NCBI GenBank assembly: GCA_934591895.1
Contig: CAKTPP010000007.1
Coordinates: forward strand, 1-64,000
Source: an uncultured Oscillospiraceae bacterium
GTDB taxonomy: Bacteria > Bacillota > Clostridia > Oscillospirales > Oscillospiraceae
DNA length: 64,000 nt
Reading direction: 5' to 3'
Positions 56,218-63,498 of the stretch are shown here, piece after piece. Each line of letters starts with the position of its first letter. Positions within the stretch are counted from its first letter, which is position 1. The notes under the pieces were generated by a model, which saw only the letters and a list, made by a program, of their open reading frames with translations, had not been told where the DNA came from and did not search any database. A program made the position numbers and the translations under genes.

Positions 56218-56339
56218 AAGAGCAGTTCTCCCTCCGCGAACCGGTGGAGCAGGTGCGCGATCTTGTTGCCGTGCATGGCCTGACAGAGCAGAACCTGCGT
56301 GGCGCACTCGTGCTTGGCGGATTGCCAGTGACGGAATGA
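56208..56339 (+). pseudogene. Remnant of a large polyvalent mobile-element protein
   Basis: In frame with the stop at 56337-56339 one reads KEQFSLREPVEQVRDLVAVH and then GLTEQNLRGALVLGGLPVTE. This block is typical of large polyvalent proteins of phages and conjugative elements, which are hundreds of residues long. Only about 40 residues remain, so this is a decayed fragment marking an earlier, larger element. It overlaps the end of the 72-residue gene in another frame. Confidence 0.5.
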
Positions 56340-56484
56340 AAATGGAAACGTCACAAAGGACATAACCGACTCATACGGGGAAAATCCGCAGGTCAGATTC
56401 CTTCGTGACGTTCTATGGACAAGTATAGGCGCTCCTGACGGAAAACGCAACAATAAATTTCAGAGCACTTTTTTGACAGCCGCG

Positions 56485-56520
56485 GGCGGCGTCTCCGTGC
56501 TTACGGAGACGCCGCCTTTT
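56485..56520. repeat. 33-bp palindromic repeat, copy 2 (terminator overlap)
   Basis: Identical to 55692-55724. On the + strand four Ts follow. The last four codons and the stop of the serine recombinase gene (reverse strand, ending at 56501) are inside this palindrome. Confidence 0.85.
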
Positions 56521-57862
56521 GCGCGCGCGCAAAGTGCCACTCGCCCGCAAAGCCGCGGAGCGTGAGCGCGACGTGTGCGCGGTCGTAAACGGTCATTTGC
56601 GCGAGCAGCTGCGTGGACAGCGCCGCGCCGCCGCGCAGCATTTTTACGACTTCCGGCTCAATACTGTCCGCCTGTTCATGCGGAGTGATCGCTCGCACGG
56701 CTGCAAGCACATCGGCTGCGATCGCATCGCGGTCGAGCGGCAGGGAGGCCCAGACCTGCGCCAGAATTTGCAGCGCGTCCTCATTGCGCAGGCTCTCGCC
56801 GGTGCAGCCGCGGCGGCGGCCGTCGGCGTCTGTGTGCGGCCGCCCGTATTTGACGGCATTGCCGCAGCGCCACGAGATGGCGGCGGTTCCGCTGCGCCGC
56901 GTCTTCTTCCGGGCGGCGCAGACGCATCCGCAGACGCCGCAGCGCAGCCTGCCGGACAGGGGATAGCGGCGGCTGTACTTGTGCTGCCCGGACGGCGCTG
57001 CTGCGCGCTGACCGAGGATGCGCCCGGCCGCTTCAAATGTCGCGCGCGGGATGATCGGCGTGTGGTGGTCGCGCACGATGATATACGCCTCCTGTCCGCG
57101 GTTGCTTTTTTTCTCGTGGGTCAGGTAGTCGGGCGTGTAGGTCTTTTTCTGCACCAGATCGCCGCAGTACTTTTCGTTGCGCAGAATGCGCAGGATGACG
57201 CTGCTGCGCCACGCACCGCCGCGCGCCGTCGGGACGCCGGCCTCATTCAGCTCGCGCGCGATGGTGTGTGCGCCTTTGCCCTCATCGACACATTTCCGGA
57301 AGATCTCCCGCACGGTCTGCGCGCCTGCTTCGTTCACATACAGCGCGCCGCCGCGCACATCGTAGCCGAGCAGGTCGCGCCCGAACACGACGCCCTGCTC
57401 CATGCGCCGTTTTTGCCCCCACTTGACGCGCTCGGAGGTGCGGCGGCTCTCCTCCTGCGCGATGGAGGCAAGGATCGCCAGCCGCAGCTCAGCGTCACCG
57501 TCGAGCGTGCAGAGATTGTCGCTCAAAAACAGCACGCCGACGCCAAGACGCCTGAGCTCGCGCGTGTAGAAAATGCTGTCGAGCGTATTGCGTGCAAAGC
57601 GCGAGATCTCCTTGGTCACGATCAGGTCGAGCGTGCCGGCACGGGCGCAGGCGATCATGCGCTGAAAGGCGAGGCGCTTTTTCGTGCTCGTGCCGGACAG
57701 CCCCTCATCGGCAAAAATGCCGGCAAGCTCCCATTGCGGCTGCTGCGCAATGTAGGCGCGAAAGTAGCGCTGCTGGCTCTCGAAGGAGTTCGCCTGATCG
57801 CTGCCGTCCGTGGAGACGCGGCAGTAGGCAGCCACGCGCAGCGGTTTTCCGCCCGCGTTCAT
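56501..57862 (-). CDS. Large serine site-specific recombinase
   Basis: Encodes 453 residues from ATG at 57862. Domains in order: a resolvase catalytic domain with the nucleophile Ser17 in YCRVSTDG, and LIVTKEISRFARNTLD; a recombinase domain (DLLGYDVRGGALYVNEAGAQ); then a zinc ribbon (RCGVCGCVCAARKKT with WRCGN) and a short coiled C-terminus. It is the enzyme expected to cut and join the cotJC cores. The start overlaps the upstream 58-residue gene by four bases, so both are one unit. Residues 449-453 come from the 33-bp palindrome. Confidence 0.92.
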   Translation of the reverse strand: MNAGGKPLRVAAYCRVSTDGSDQANSFESQQRYFRAYIAQQPQWELAGIFADEGLSGTSTKKRLAFQRMIACARAGTLDLIVTKEISRFARNTLDSIFYTRELRRLGVGVLFLSDNLCTLDGDAELRLAILASIAQEESRRTSERVKWGQKRRMEQGVVFGRDLLGYDVRGGALYVNEAGAQTVREIFRKCVDEGKGAHTIARELNEAGVPTARGGAWRSSVILRILRNEKYCGDLVQKKTYTPDYLTHEKKSNRGQEAYIIVRDHHTPIIPRATFEAAGRILGQRAAAPSGQHKYSRRYPLSGRLRCGVCGCVCAARKKTRRSGTAAISWRCGNAVKYGRPHTDADGRRRGCTGESLRNEDALQILAQVWASLPLDRDAIAADVLAAVRAITPHEQADSIEPEVVKMLRGGAALSTQLLAQMTVYDRAHVALTLRGFAGEWHFARAQKAASP

Positions 57863-58035
57863 GTCAGCGCCCGGCCGAGCAGTGCGGCGCAGCCGTCGTA
57901 TTCCGCGCGCGTCAGCCGACCGCGCGCGAGCAGTGCGGAGAGCACGGCGTGCTCGAGCGCCAGCGCGCAGTCAGCGGCGGCTGTGCGCAGCGCCGCATCC
58001 TCCGGCTGCGCGGTGCAGACCCAGATATCCGGCAT
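57859..58035 (-). CDS. Small protein cotranscribed with the recombinase (SHOCT-like)
   Basis: Encodes 58 residues from ATG at 58035, six bases after GGGAGGTG; the longer frame has no better start. The C-terminal LLARGRLTRAEYDGCAALLG resembles a SHOCT motif (short helix, turn, helix). It overlaps the recombinase start (ATGA). Small partners of large serine recombinases may set recombination direction, like SprB of SPbeta (58 residues); that role here is a guess based on position. Confidence 0.65.
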   Translation of the reverse strand: MPDIWVCTAQPEDAALRTAAADCALALEHAVLSALLARGRLTRAEYDGCAALLGRALT

Positions 58036-58053
58036 CCTATCACCTCCCAAGAG

Positions 58054-58061
58054 AGCGTATG
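58054..58061 (-). promoter_or_regulatory. Possible sporulation-type -10 box of the recombinase operon
   Basis: On the reverse strand, CATACGCT resembles the sigma-E -10 (CATACA-T). The -35 region upstream is not convincing. It would place transcription just before the ribosome site at 58041-58048. If correct, the recombinase would be made in the mother cell. Confidence 0.25.
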
Positions 58062-58096
58062 CGCGTTTGCTGCCGCATGAGAACAGGGGAGGGAAC

Positions 58097-58107
58097 ATTT
58101 TCACCGC
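58097..58107. repeat. Half-site arm next to the right core (attP arm)
   Basis: ATTTTCACCGC here and GCGGCAAAAAT at 52752-52762 become an 11-bp inverted repeat (9 of 11 matches) around GGTACGGAAG when the element is circular. Such arms are typical of serine recombinase attP sites. Confidence 0.5.
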
Positions 58108-58114
58108 ACCGGCA

Positions 58115-58124
58115 GGTACGGAAG
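58115..58124 (+). other. Right attachment core (attR) of the cotJC element
   Basis: GGTACGGAAG, identical to 52743-52752, at the exact point where CotJC reading resumes (G-T-E-E-L-G-H). Confidence 0.85.
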
Positions 58125-58531
58125 AGCTGGGGCACCTTGAAATGGTCGGCACGATCGTCTACCAGCTCACGCGCAGCATGACGCCGGAGCAGATCAAACG
58201 CTCCGGCTACGACACGTACTTCGTCGACCACACGGCGGGCGTGTTCCCGCAGTTTGCATCCGGCACGCCGTGGACGGCGGCGACGATCGGCGTGACGGGC
58301 GATGTGATCGCTGACCTCTCGGAGGATATGTCGGCCGAGCAGAAGGCGCGCAAGACGTATGATAACATCCTGCGCCTGTGCGATGATCCGGACGTGTCGG
58401 ACGTGATCCGCTTTTTGCGCGAGCGCGAGGTCGTGCATTACCAGCGCTTCGGAGAGGCGCTGCGGCTGGCCACGGAGAAGATGGATCAGAAAAACGTCTA
58501 TGCGGTCAACCCCGCGTTCGACCGGACCTGA
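58115..58531 (+). CDS. cotJC: CotJC C-terminal part, separated by the inserted element
   Basis: Reads 138 residues of CotJC: GTEELGHLEMVGTIVYQLTR, the middle FVDHTAGVFPQFASGTPWTA, and the end REREVVHYQRFGEALRLATE. Metal ligands of the manganese-catalase fold are Glu65 and His68 (numbering of the joined protein), with a later ExxH near 166-169. There is no start codon of its own at the junction; any translation would be from an internal ATG (58141). Joined to 52560-52742 it gives 199 residues, the usual CotJC length. Confidence 0.92.
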   Translation, partial: GTEELGHLEMVGTIVYQLTRSMTPEQIKRSGYDTYFVDHTAGVFPQFASGTPWTAATIGVTGDVIADLSEDMSAEQKARKTYDNILRLCDDPDVSDVIRFLREREVVHYQRFGEALRLATEKMDQKNVYAVNPAFDRT

Positions 58532-58558
58532 GCGGCGCTGCCGCTGCCGTCTCTAAAG

Positions 58559-58595
58559 AGCAGGAGCCCCCGGTATTTTGCCGGGGGCTCCTGCT
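58559..58595 (+). terminator. Strong hairpin after cotJC
   Basis: Fifteen-base arms (58559-58573 and 58581-58595) around TATTTTG. No T-run follows, so it is a 3'-end hairpin of the cotJ operon. Confidence 0.65.
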
Positions 58596-58605
58596 TCGCG
58601 GGCAA

Positions 58606-58638
58606 TAAAAACAGCAGACACCCGAAGGTGTCTGCTGT
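58606..58638 (-). terminator. Terminator of the SLH protein gene
   Basis: On the reverse strand ACAGCAGACACC and GGTGTCTGCTGT pair around TTCG and are followed by TTTTTATT. Confidence 0.85.
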
Positions 58639-58654
58639 AAAAGTCAGGGATCGA

Positions 58655-59827
58655 TCAGCGGATCAGAGTCCAGCGCTCGGTGACCGGGTGCTTGATGTTC
58701 TGGAAGATGTCGCCCTTGAGGTCTCCAAAGGTGTTGAAGTTGACGTCCAGCGTGTAGTCATGGCTGTTGGTCGCTTCCTGAACGGCGGCGTAGTACCAGG
58801 CACTGGTGTCCATGTTGTCGGGCCAGGTCTTCATCTGGTCGGCAACGGCGCCGAAGCTGTTGTTGTCCGGCAGACGGCCGATGATCTTGTTGATGATGGC
58901 GATTGCCTGCGCACGGGTCAGGGAATCCTTCGGTCCGAACATATTGTCGCCCTTGCCATCGATGATGCCGAGCGCGTACAGCAGGCTGATGTACTTGTCG
59001 GCGAAGTTGCCGTTGAGATCCTTGAAGATGTAGCCGGCGATGGGCTGGTTGATCTCGATCATGAACAGCTGCGCGATCATGGTCGCGAACTGCTCGCGGG
59101 TCATCACGGCGTTCGGGGCAAAGCGGCCGTCACCCATGCCGACCAGGATGTTGGCCTTGGTCATCATGGTGATGGCATCGTAAGCCCAGTAATCCTTGCT
59201 GACGTCGACGAAGGTCTTGCCGGTCTTCTTGGCGTACTGCGCCTTGGACTCGTCGGTCATGAGCGCGTAGATGATCTGCGCGGCTTCCGCACGGGTGAGC
59301 GTACGGTTCGGGCCGACAAGGCCGTCCGGGTAGCCGGCGATGTACGCATCATGGTCGGTGTCCTTCAGGCCGATGCGGAAGGTCGGGTAAACGGTGATGA
59401 CATCCATGTCCAGAAGCTTGCCGACAGAGACTCTCGGCGCGGACTTGAACGACATGCCGGTCTCCTTCTGCGTCCAGGTGGCGGACATGGTGTAGGCCTT
59501 CAGGCGCTGATCCTTGGTGAAGACGGCGACACCGTAGGTAGCGACCTCGGTGGCGACGATCTTGTCACTGTTCTGGTTGTAGAGAACGACCTGAGCGCCC
59601 TTCGCAAGGGTGCCCCAAGGGGTCTTGACGACGACCAGATAGTTGGGCAGCTTGGCAAAGGCATCGGTGATGATGCCTGCGGTTTCTGGAGAGATCTCCT
59701 CGACAGAAGCGGGGACAGTCTCTTCCGCTGCGATGTCTTCATCGGCTGCAAAAGCCATGACCGGCAGCAGGCTGACGACCATGACCAGAGCGAGAAGCAG
59801 GCAGAGCAGTTTGCGGGATTTCTTCAT
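58655..59827 (-). CDS. SLH-domain surface protein
   Basis: Encodes 390 residues from ATG at 59827 behind AAAGGAGTGG. A signal peptide (LLCLLLALVMVVSLLPVMAFA, cut after AFA) is followed by an Ig-like region of about 140 residues. Three SLH repeats then occupy the C-terminal 200 residues (IAGYPDGLVGPNRTLTRAEA, then LVGMGDGRFAPNAVMTREQF, then IDGKGDNMFGPKDSLTRAQA). SLH repeats bind pyruvylated wall polymers, so it is cell-surface attached. It has a consensus promoter and terminator of its own. Confidence 0.9.
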   Translation of the reverse strand: MKKSRKLLCLLLALVMVVSLLPVMAFAADEDIAAEETVPASVEEISPETAGIITDAFAKLPNYLVVVKTPWGTLAKGAQVVLYNQNSDKIVATEVATYGVAVFTKDQRLKAYTMSATWTQKETGMSFKSAPRVSVGKLLDMDVITVYPTFRIGLKDTDHDAYIAGYPDGLVGPNRTLTRAEAAQIIYALMTDESKAQYAKKTGKTFVDVSKDYWAYDAITMMTKANILVGMGDGRFAPNAVMTREQFATMIAQLFMIEINQPIAGYIFKDLNGNFADKYISLLYALGIIDGKGDNMFGPKDSLTRAQAIAIINKIIGRLPDNNSFGAVADQMKTWPDNMDTSAWYYAAVQEATNSHDYTLDVNFNTFGDLKGDIFQNIKHPVTERWTLIR

Positions 59828-59911
59828 AGTTTCCACTCCTTTGATAGATTGCATAAGTCCCGCCGCACCGGAAGCAGGGTAAAACAACCGGCTGCGTACA
59901 CTTATGATCAT

Positions 59912-59940
59912 AGTATACACGTCCCCGTGGGAAAAGTCAA
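59912..59940 (-). promoter_or_regulatory. Sigma-A promoter of the SLH protein gene
   Basis: On the reverse strand, TTGACT (59940-59935) and TATACT (59917-59912) with a 17-base spacer; leader about 80 bases. In 59941-60143 I see one more possible promoter (60065-60094) and no gene. Confidence 0.8.
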
Positions 59941-60064
59941 GCTATGGAAACAATGTGCACAAAGCCGAAGCGCGCTAAGAAACCGGAAAGAGCGGGGCTC
60001 GCATCTGCCCGGATCGCGCGAAAACAGGGGCGCTGCGCCACAGATCGAGCCTGATTTTGCGCAT

Positions 60065-60094
60065 TTGCGGCATCATAGAAAGCGGTCTTATAAT
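60065..60094 (+). promoter_or_regulatory. Possible second upstream promoter of cysK
   Basis: TTGCGG at 60065-60070 and TATAAT at 60089-60094 with an 18-base spacer. Confidence 0.35.
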
Positions 60095-60143
60095 GAGCCG
60101 CATGTTTACCGGGGGTGGCATATCAGCCGGCTGCAATTTTCTG

Positions 60144-60172
60144 TTGACACGGAGGCGGAAAGACGATATAAT
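60144..60172 (+). promoter_or_regulatory. Sigma-A promoter of the cysK leader
   Basis: TTGACA at 60144-60149 and TATAAT at 60167-60172 with a 17-base spacer. The start near 60179 precedes a leader of about 156 bases. Confidence 0.88.
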
Positions 60173-60204
60173 CCTATTAACCTATAGAGAAGGTAGGCGT
60201 TAAT

Positions 60205-60261
60205 GTGAGAAATCGAATTTCCGGTCGCCTGTGCATCTGCTGGCACTGTTGCTGCGTCTGA
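60205..60261 (+). CDS. Cysteine-rich leader peptide upstream of cysK (18 aa)
   Basis: From GTG 60205 the frame reads MRNRISGRLCICWHCCCV and stops at TGA 60259-60261. Five of the last nine residues are Cys, at 10, 12, 15, 16 and 17. AGAAGG at 60188-60193 is a possible ribosome site. It begins about 26 bases into the transcript and ends 73 bases before cysK. A run of Cys codons ahead of cysteine synthase is what a ribosome-stalling attenuator would need. Hairpins such as GTGC/GCAC and CTGC/GCAG occur within and after it. Peptide and role are inferred from sequence. Confidence 0.6.
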   Translation: MRNRISGRLCICWHCCCV

Positions 60262-60334
60262 ATGCAGAGACATATACGAAACCGTACATACATATATAAC
60301 TATAACACTTAAGACGAAAACGGAGGGATCTCAT

Positions 60335-61267
60335 ATGAGCAAAATTTATACATCCGCAGACCAGCTGATCGGCAAAACGCCGCTGCTGGAGCTGACGCAC
60401 ATTGAAAAGGAACAGCAGCTCGAGGCGCGCATTCTGGCAAAGCTGGAGTATTTCAATCCCGGCGGCTCCGTGAAGGATCGCGTGGCACTGGCCATGATCG
60501 AGGACGCGGAGCAGCGCGGCGTGCTCAAGCCGGGCTCCGTCATCATCGAGCCCACCTCCGGCAACACCGGCATCGGCCTTGCGTCCGTCGCCGCAGCCAG
60601 AGGCTACCGCATCATCATCGTCATGCCTGAGACCATGAGCGTCGAGCGCCGCCAGCTCATGAAGGCTTACGGCGCGGAGCTCGTGCTCACCGACGGCGCG
60701 CAGGGCATGAAGGGCGCGATCGCCAAGGCCGACGAGCTCGCCGCGCAAATCCCCGACAGCTTTGTCGCCGGTCAGTTCGTCAATCCCGCAAACCCGGCGG
60801 TGCACCGTGCGACGACGGGACCCGAGATCTGGGAGGACACGGACGGCGATGTCGACATCTTCGTGGCCGGCGTCGGCACGGGCGGCACGATCACCGGCGT
60901 CGGAGAGTATCTGAAGGCCAGATGCCCGAAGGTCAAGGTCGTGGCCGTCGAGCCGGCGACCTCACCGGTGCTCAGCGCCGGCCACGCCGGGCCGCATAAG
61001 ATCCAGGGCATCGGCGCGGGCTTCGTGCCGGAGGTGCTCAATACCGGGATCTATGATGAGGTCATCCCGGTCAGCAACGAGGATGCCTTTGCGACCGGCC
61101 GCCTGATCGGCCGCAGGGAGGGCGTGCTGGTCGGCATCTCGTCCGGCGCTGCCGTCTGGGCGGCGATCGAGCTGGCCAGGCGTCCGGAGAACAAGGGCAA
61201 GACCATCGTCGTGCTCCTGCCGGACACCGGCGACCGCTATCTGTCCACGCCGCTGTTTGCGGACTGA
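60335..61267 (+). CDS. cysK: Cysteine synthase (O-acetylserine sulfhydrylase)
   Basis: Encodes 310 residues, standard length. The PLP lysine is in NPGGSVKDRVA, the phosphate-binding loop is EPTSGNTGIGLA, and GTGGTITGVGEYL and the final LLPDTGDRYLSTPLF match CysK. It makes cysteine from O-acetylserine and sulfide. RBS GGAGGG is at 60321-60326. The leader holds the Cys-rich peptide. No cysE is in the window. Confidence 0.96.
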   Translation: MSKIYTSADQLIGKTPLLELTHIEKEQQLEARILAKLEYFNPGGSVKDRVALAMIEDAEQRGVLKPGSVIIEPTSGNTGIGLASVAAARGYRIIIVMPETMSVERRQLMKAYGAELVLTDGAQGMKGAIAKADELAAQIPDSFVAGQFVNPANPAVHRATTGPEIWEDTDGDVDIFVAGVGTGGTITGVGEYLKARCPKVKVVAVEPATSPVLSAGHAGPHKIQGIGAGFVPEVLNTGIYDEVIPVSNEDAFATGRLIGRREGVLVGISSGAAVWAAIELARRPENKGKTIVVLLPDTGDRYLSTPLFAD

Positions 61268-61290
61268 GGGCAGACCATACCGAACCCGCC

Positions 61291-61319
61291 GTGGGAGCTT
61301 CCTTTTGGGCAGCTCCCAC
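61291..61319 (+). terminator. Hairpin after cysK
   Basis: GTGGGAGCT (61291-61299) pairs with AGCTCCCAC (61311-61319). No T-run follows; weak terminator. Confidence 0.5.
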
Positions 61320-61406
61320 ATATTATATGGTATGGTATGCCGTGAAAATTTCCGATTCTTTTGCGCGGTGAAGGCGAAAAGGGATGCAATTTCGCGCGCG
61401 ATGCGC

Positions 61407-61412
61407 TATAAT
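61407..61412 (+). promoter_or_regulatory. Possible -10 box of the pro operon
   Basis: TATAAT at 61407-61412, 33 bases before proB. The -35 (ATGCAA at 61384-61389) is poor, so this is tentative. Confidence 0.4.
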
Positions 61413-61444
61413 GAGTACATTCTTTGTGTTCAAGAGGGATCATT

Positions 61445-62233
61445 ATGCGAATTGTCGTCAAAGTCGGCACATCCACATTGGCACACGCCACCGGCCGGCT
61501 GAATATCCAGCGCATGGAGCGGCTGTGCAAGGTGCTCAGCGACCTGAAAAACGCGGGGCACGAGATCATTCTCGTTTCCTCCGGCGCGATCGGCATGGGC
61601 GTCGGCAAGCTGAGCCTCTCCGCGCGGCCGAAGGATATGCCCACCAAGCAGGCCGCGGCTGCGGTCGGCCAGTGCGAGCTGATGTATTTTTACGACAAAC
61701 TGTTTTCGGAGTACAACCACATCGTGGCGCAGCTGCTCATCACCGCGCCGGATCTGGCTGAGGGCGGCAGCCGCAAGGCGCACTTTCACAATACGCTCGC
61801 GCGCCTGCTCGAGCTCGGTGCGCTGCCGGTCATCAACGAGAACGATACCGTCTCCACGGACGAGATCGTCATCGGCGACAACGACACGCTCTCGGCGATC
61901 GTGTCGGCGACCGTCTCGGCGGATCTGCTGATCCTGCTCTCGGACATCGACGGCCTGTATGACCGTGATCCGCGCAAGCATCCGGACGCGCAGCTCATCG
62001 AGACCGTTCCGGTCATCGACGCGCACATTCTCTCGCTCGCGGGGGATAAGGGGTCGGAGCTCGCCACCGGCGGCATGGTCACGAAGCTGCACGCCGCGCA
62101 GATCGCCACGGCCGCCGGCTGCGAGATGGTGATCGCAAACGGAGAAAAGCCGGAAGTGCTTTATGACATCGTCGGCGGCAAGCGCGCCGGCACAAGATTC
62201 CTGATTTCAAAATCCGAGGAGGAACAGCTATGA
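61445..62233 (+). CDS. proB: Glutamate 5-kinase
   Basis: Encodes 262 residues from ATG 61445 behind GAGGG. The kinase core shows VVKVGTSTLAH, LVSSGAIGMGVGKL, VINENDTVST and LLSDIDGLYDRDPRKHPDA. The C-terminal PUA domain of E. coli ProB is absent, as in many Gram-positives. It makes glutamyl-5-phosphate, the first step of proline synthesis. The stop overlaps the proA start (ATGA at 62230). Confidence 0.95.
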   Translation: MRIVVKVGTSTLAHATGRLNIQRMERLCKVLSDLKNAGHEIILVSSGAIGMGVGKLSLSARPKDMPTKQAAAAVGQCELMYFYDKLFSEYNHIVAQLLITAPDLAEGGSRKAHFHNTLARLLELGALPVINENDTVSTDEIVIGDNDTLSAIVSATVSADLLILLSDIDGLYDRDPRKHPDAQLIETVPVIDAHILSLAGDKGSELATGGMVTKLHAAQIATAAGCEMVIANGEKPEVLYDIVGGKRAGTRFLISKSEEEQL

Positions 62234-63486
62234 CGACTCTCGATATTCTCAAGCGGACGAAGGCCGCGTGGCCGAGCATCTGCAATGCCTCAGCCGAGGA
62301 CAAAAACCGCATCCTCTCCGCCATGGCCGACAGCCTGCAGGCAAACTGCGATGACATCCTGCGCTGCAACGCCGAGGACATGGACGCCGCGCGCGGCCAC
62401 ATTTCGGACGTCATGCTCGACCGGCTCTATCTGGATCGCGGGCGCATCGACGCCATGGCCGACGGCATCCGCGCGACCGTGGCGCTGCCGGATCACACGG
62501 GGCGCATCCTTGCGCAGATCGACCACCCCAACGGCATGAAGATCTATAAAAAGCAGGTGCCGCTCGGTCTTGTGGCGATCATCTATGAGAGCCGTCCGAA
62601 CGTCACGTCCGACGCGGCGGCGCTCACCGTCAAGAGCGGCAATGTCTGCATGCTCCGCAGCGGCAAAGAGGCCTTCCACACGGCCAAGGCCATAGTCGCG
62701 GCGCTCAAGCGGGGCATCGCCTCCGCCGGCGGCGATGCGGACATCGTCAACATCGTCGAGGACACCAGCCACGAGAGCGCCACGGAGATCATGCAGGCCA
62801 AGGGACTCGTCGACCTGCTCATCCCGCGCGGCGGCGCGGGGCTCATCCGCGCCTGCGTGCGCAATGCCACCGTGCCCTGCATCGAGACCGGCACGGGCAT
62901 CTGCCACGTCTATGTCGATCAGTACGCCGACCTCGGCAAGGCCGTGCGCATCATTGAAAACGCAAAGACCAGCCGCCCCTCGGTCTGCAACGCCGAGGAG
63001 GTTTGCCTTGTGCACCGGGCGGTCGCCGAGAAGTTCCTGCCCATGCTCAGAAAGGCGCTGGTCGATGACCGCGCGGCGCAGGGGCTCACGCCGGTCGAGC
63101 TGCGGCTCGATGCGGCCGCGGCGCAGATCATTGACGGCACACCGGCGGGCGAGCAGGACTTTGACACCGAATATCTCGACTACATCCTCGCCGTCGGCGT
63201 GGCCGACAGTCTGGACGCCGCCATCGCGCACGTGCTCGCCCACTCGACGCACCACAGTGACGCCATCGTCACCGAGGACGCCGCGAGCGCCGAGCGCTTC
63301 ATCAACGGCACGGACAGCGCCGCGACCTATGTCAACGTCTCCACGCGCTTTACCGACGGGGGCGAGTTCGGCCTCGGCTGCGAAATGGGCATCTCCACGC
63401 AGAAGCTCCACGCCCGCGGCCCGATGGGGCTCGACGAGCTGAGTACCTATAAATATATCATCCGCGGTGACGGACAGATCCGCTGA
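62230..63486 (+). CDS. proA: Glutamate-5-semialdehyde dehydrogenase
   Basis: Encodes 418 residues. The ALDH-like core includes YKKQVPLGLVAIIYESRPNV, the catalytic Cys in SRPSVCNAEEVCLV and GGEFGLGCEMGISTQKLHARG near the end. It reduces glutamyl-5-phosphate to the semialdehyde. It is translationally coupled to proB and followed by proC after 12 bases, giving a full proline operon. Confidence 0.96.
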   Translation: MTTLDILKRTKAAWPSICNASAEDKNRILSAMADSLQANCDDILRCNAEDMDAARGHISDVMLDRLYLDRGRIDAMADGIRATVALPDHTGRILAQIDHPNGMKIYKKQVPLGLVAIIYESRPNVTSDAAALTVKSGNVCMLRSGKEAFHTAKAIVAALKRGIASAGGDADIVNIVEDTSHESATEIMQAKGLVDLLIPRGGAGLIRACVRNATVPCIETGTGICHVYVDQYADLGKAVRIIENAKTSRPSVCNAEEVCLVHRAVAEKFLPMLRKALVDDRAAQGLTPVELRLDAAAAQIIDGTPAGEQDFDTEYLDYILAVGVADSLDAAIAHVLAHSTHHSDAIVTEDAASAERFINGTDSAATYVNVSTRFTDGGEFGLGCEMGISTQKLHARGPMGLDELSTYKYIIRGDGQIR

Positions 63487-63498
63487 GGAGGAAACACT

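Larger units (their letters stand above)
52743..58124. mobile_element. 5372-bp skin-like element inserted in cotJC
   Basis: Distance between the two core copies is 5372 bp. The element carries a lysine-riboswitch-controlled ABC transporter, a 72-residue protein, a remnant of a large mobile-element protein, and, at the right end on the reverse strand, a large serine recombinase with a small partner gene. Large serine recombinases beside one end of an element are typical. Joining the cores restores cotJC exactly in frame (200 codons including stop). It is therefore like skin (sigK) and similar intervening elements that are excised in the mother cell. Excision itself is inferred. Confidence 0.88.

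Noticed and set aside
56519..58531. A 670-codon plus-strand frame running through the recombinase region into cotJC
   Set aside because: Its first part is the antisense of the recombinase and only the end is the genuine CotJC fragment; no start or ribosome site supports a fusion.
59941..60143. Hidden small gene or RNA between the SLH gene and cysK promoters
   Set aside because: No frame with a ribosome site and no convincing structure; only possible promoter boxes.
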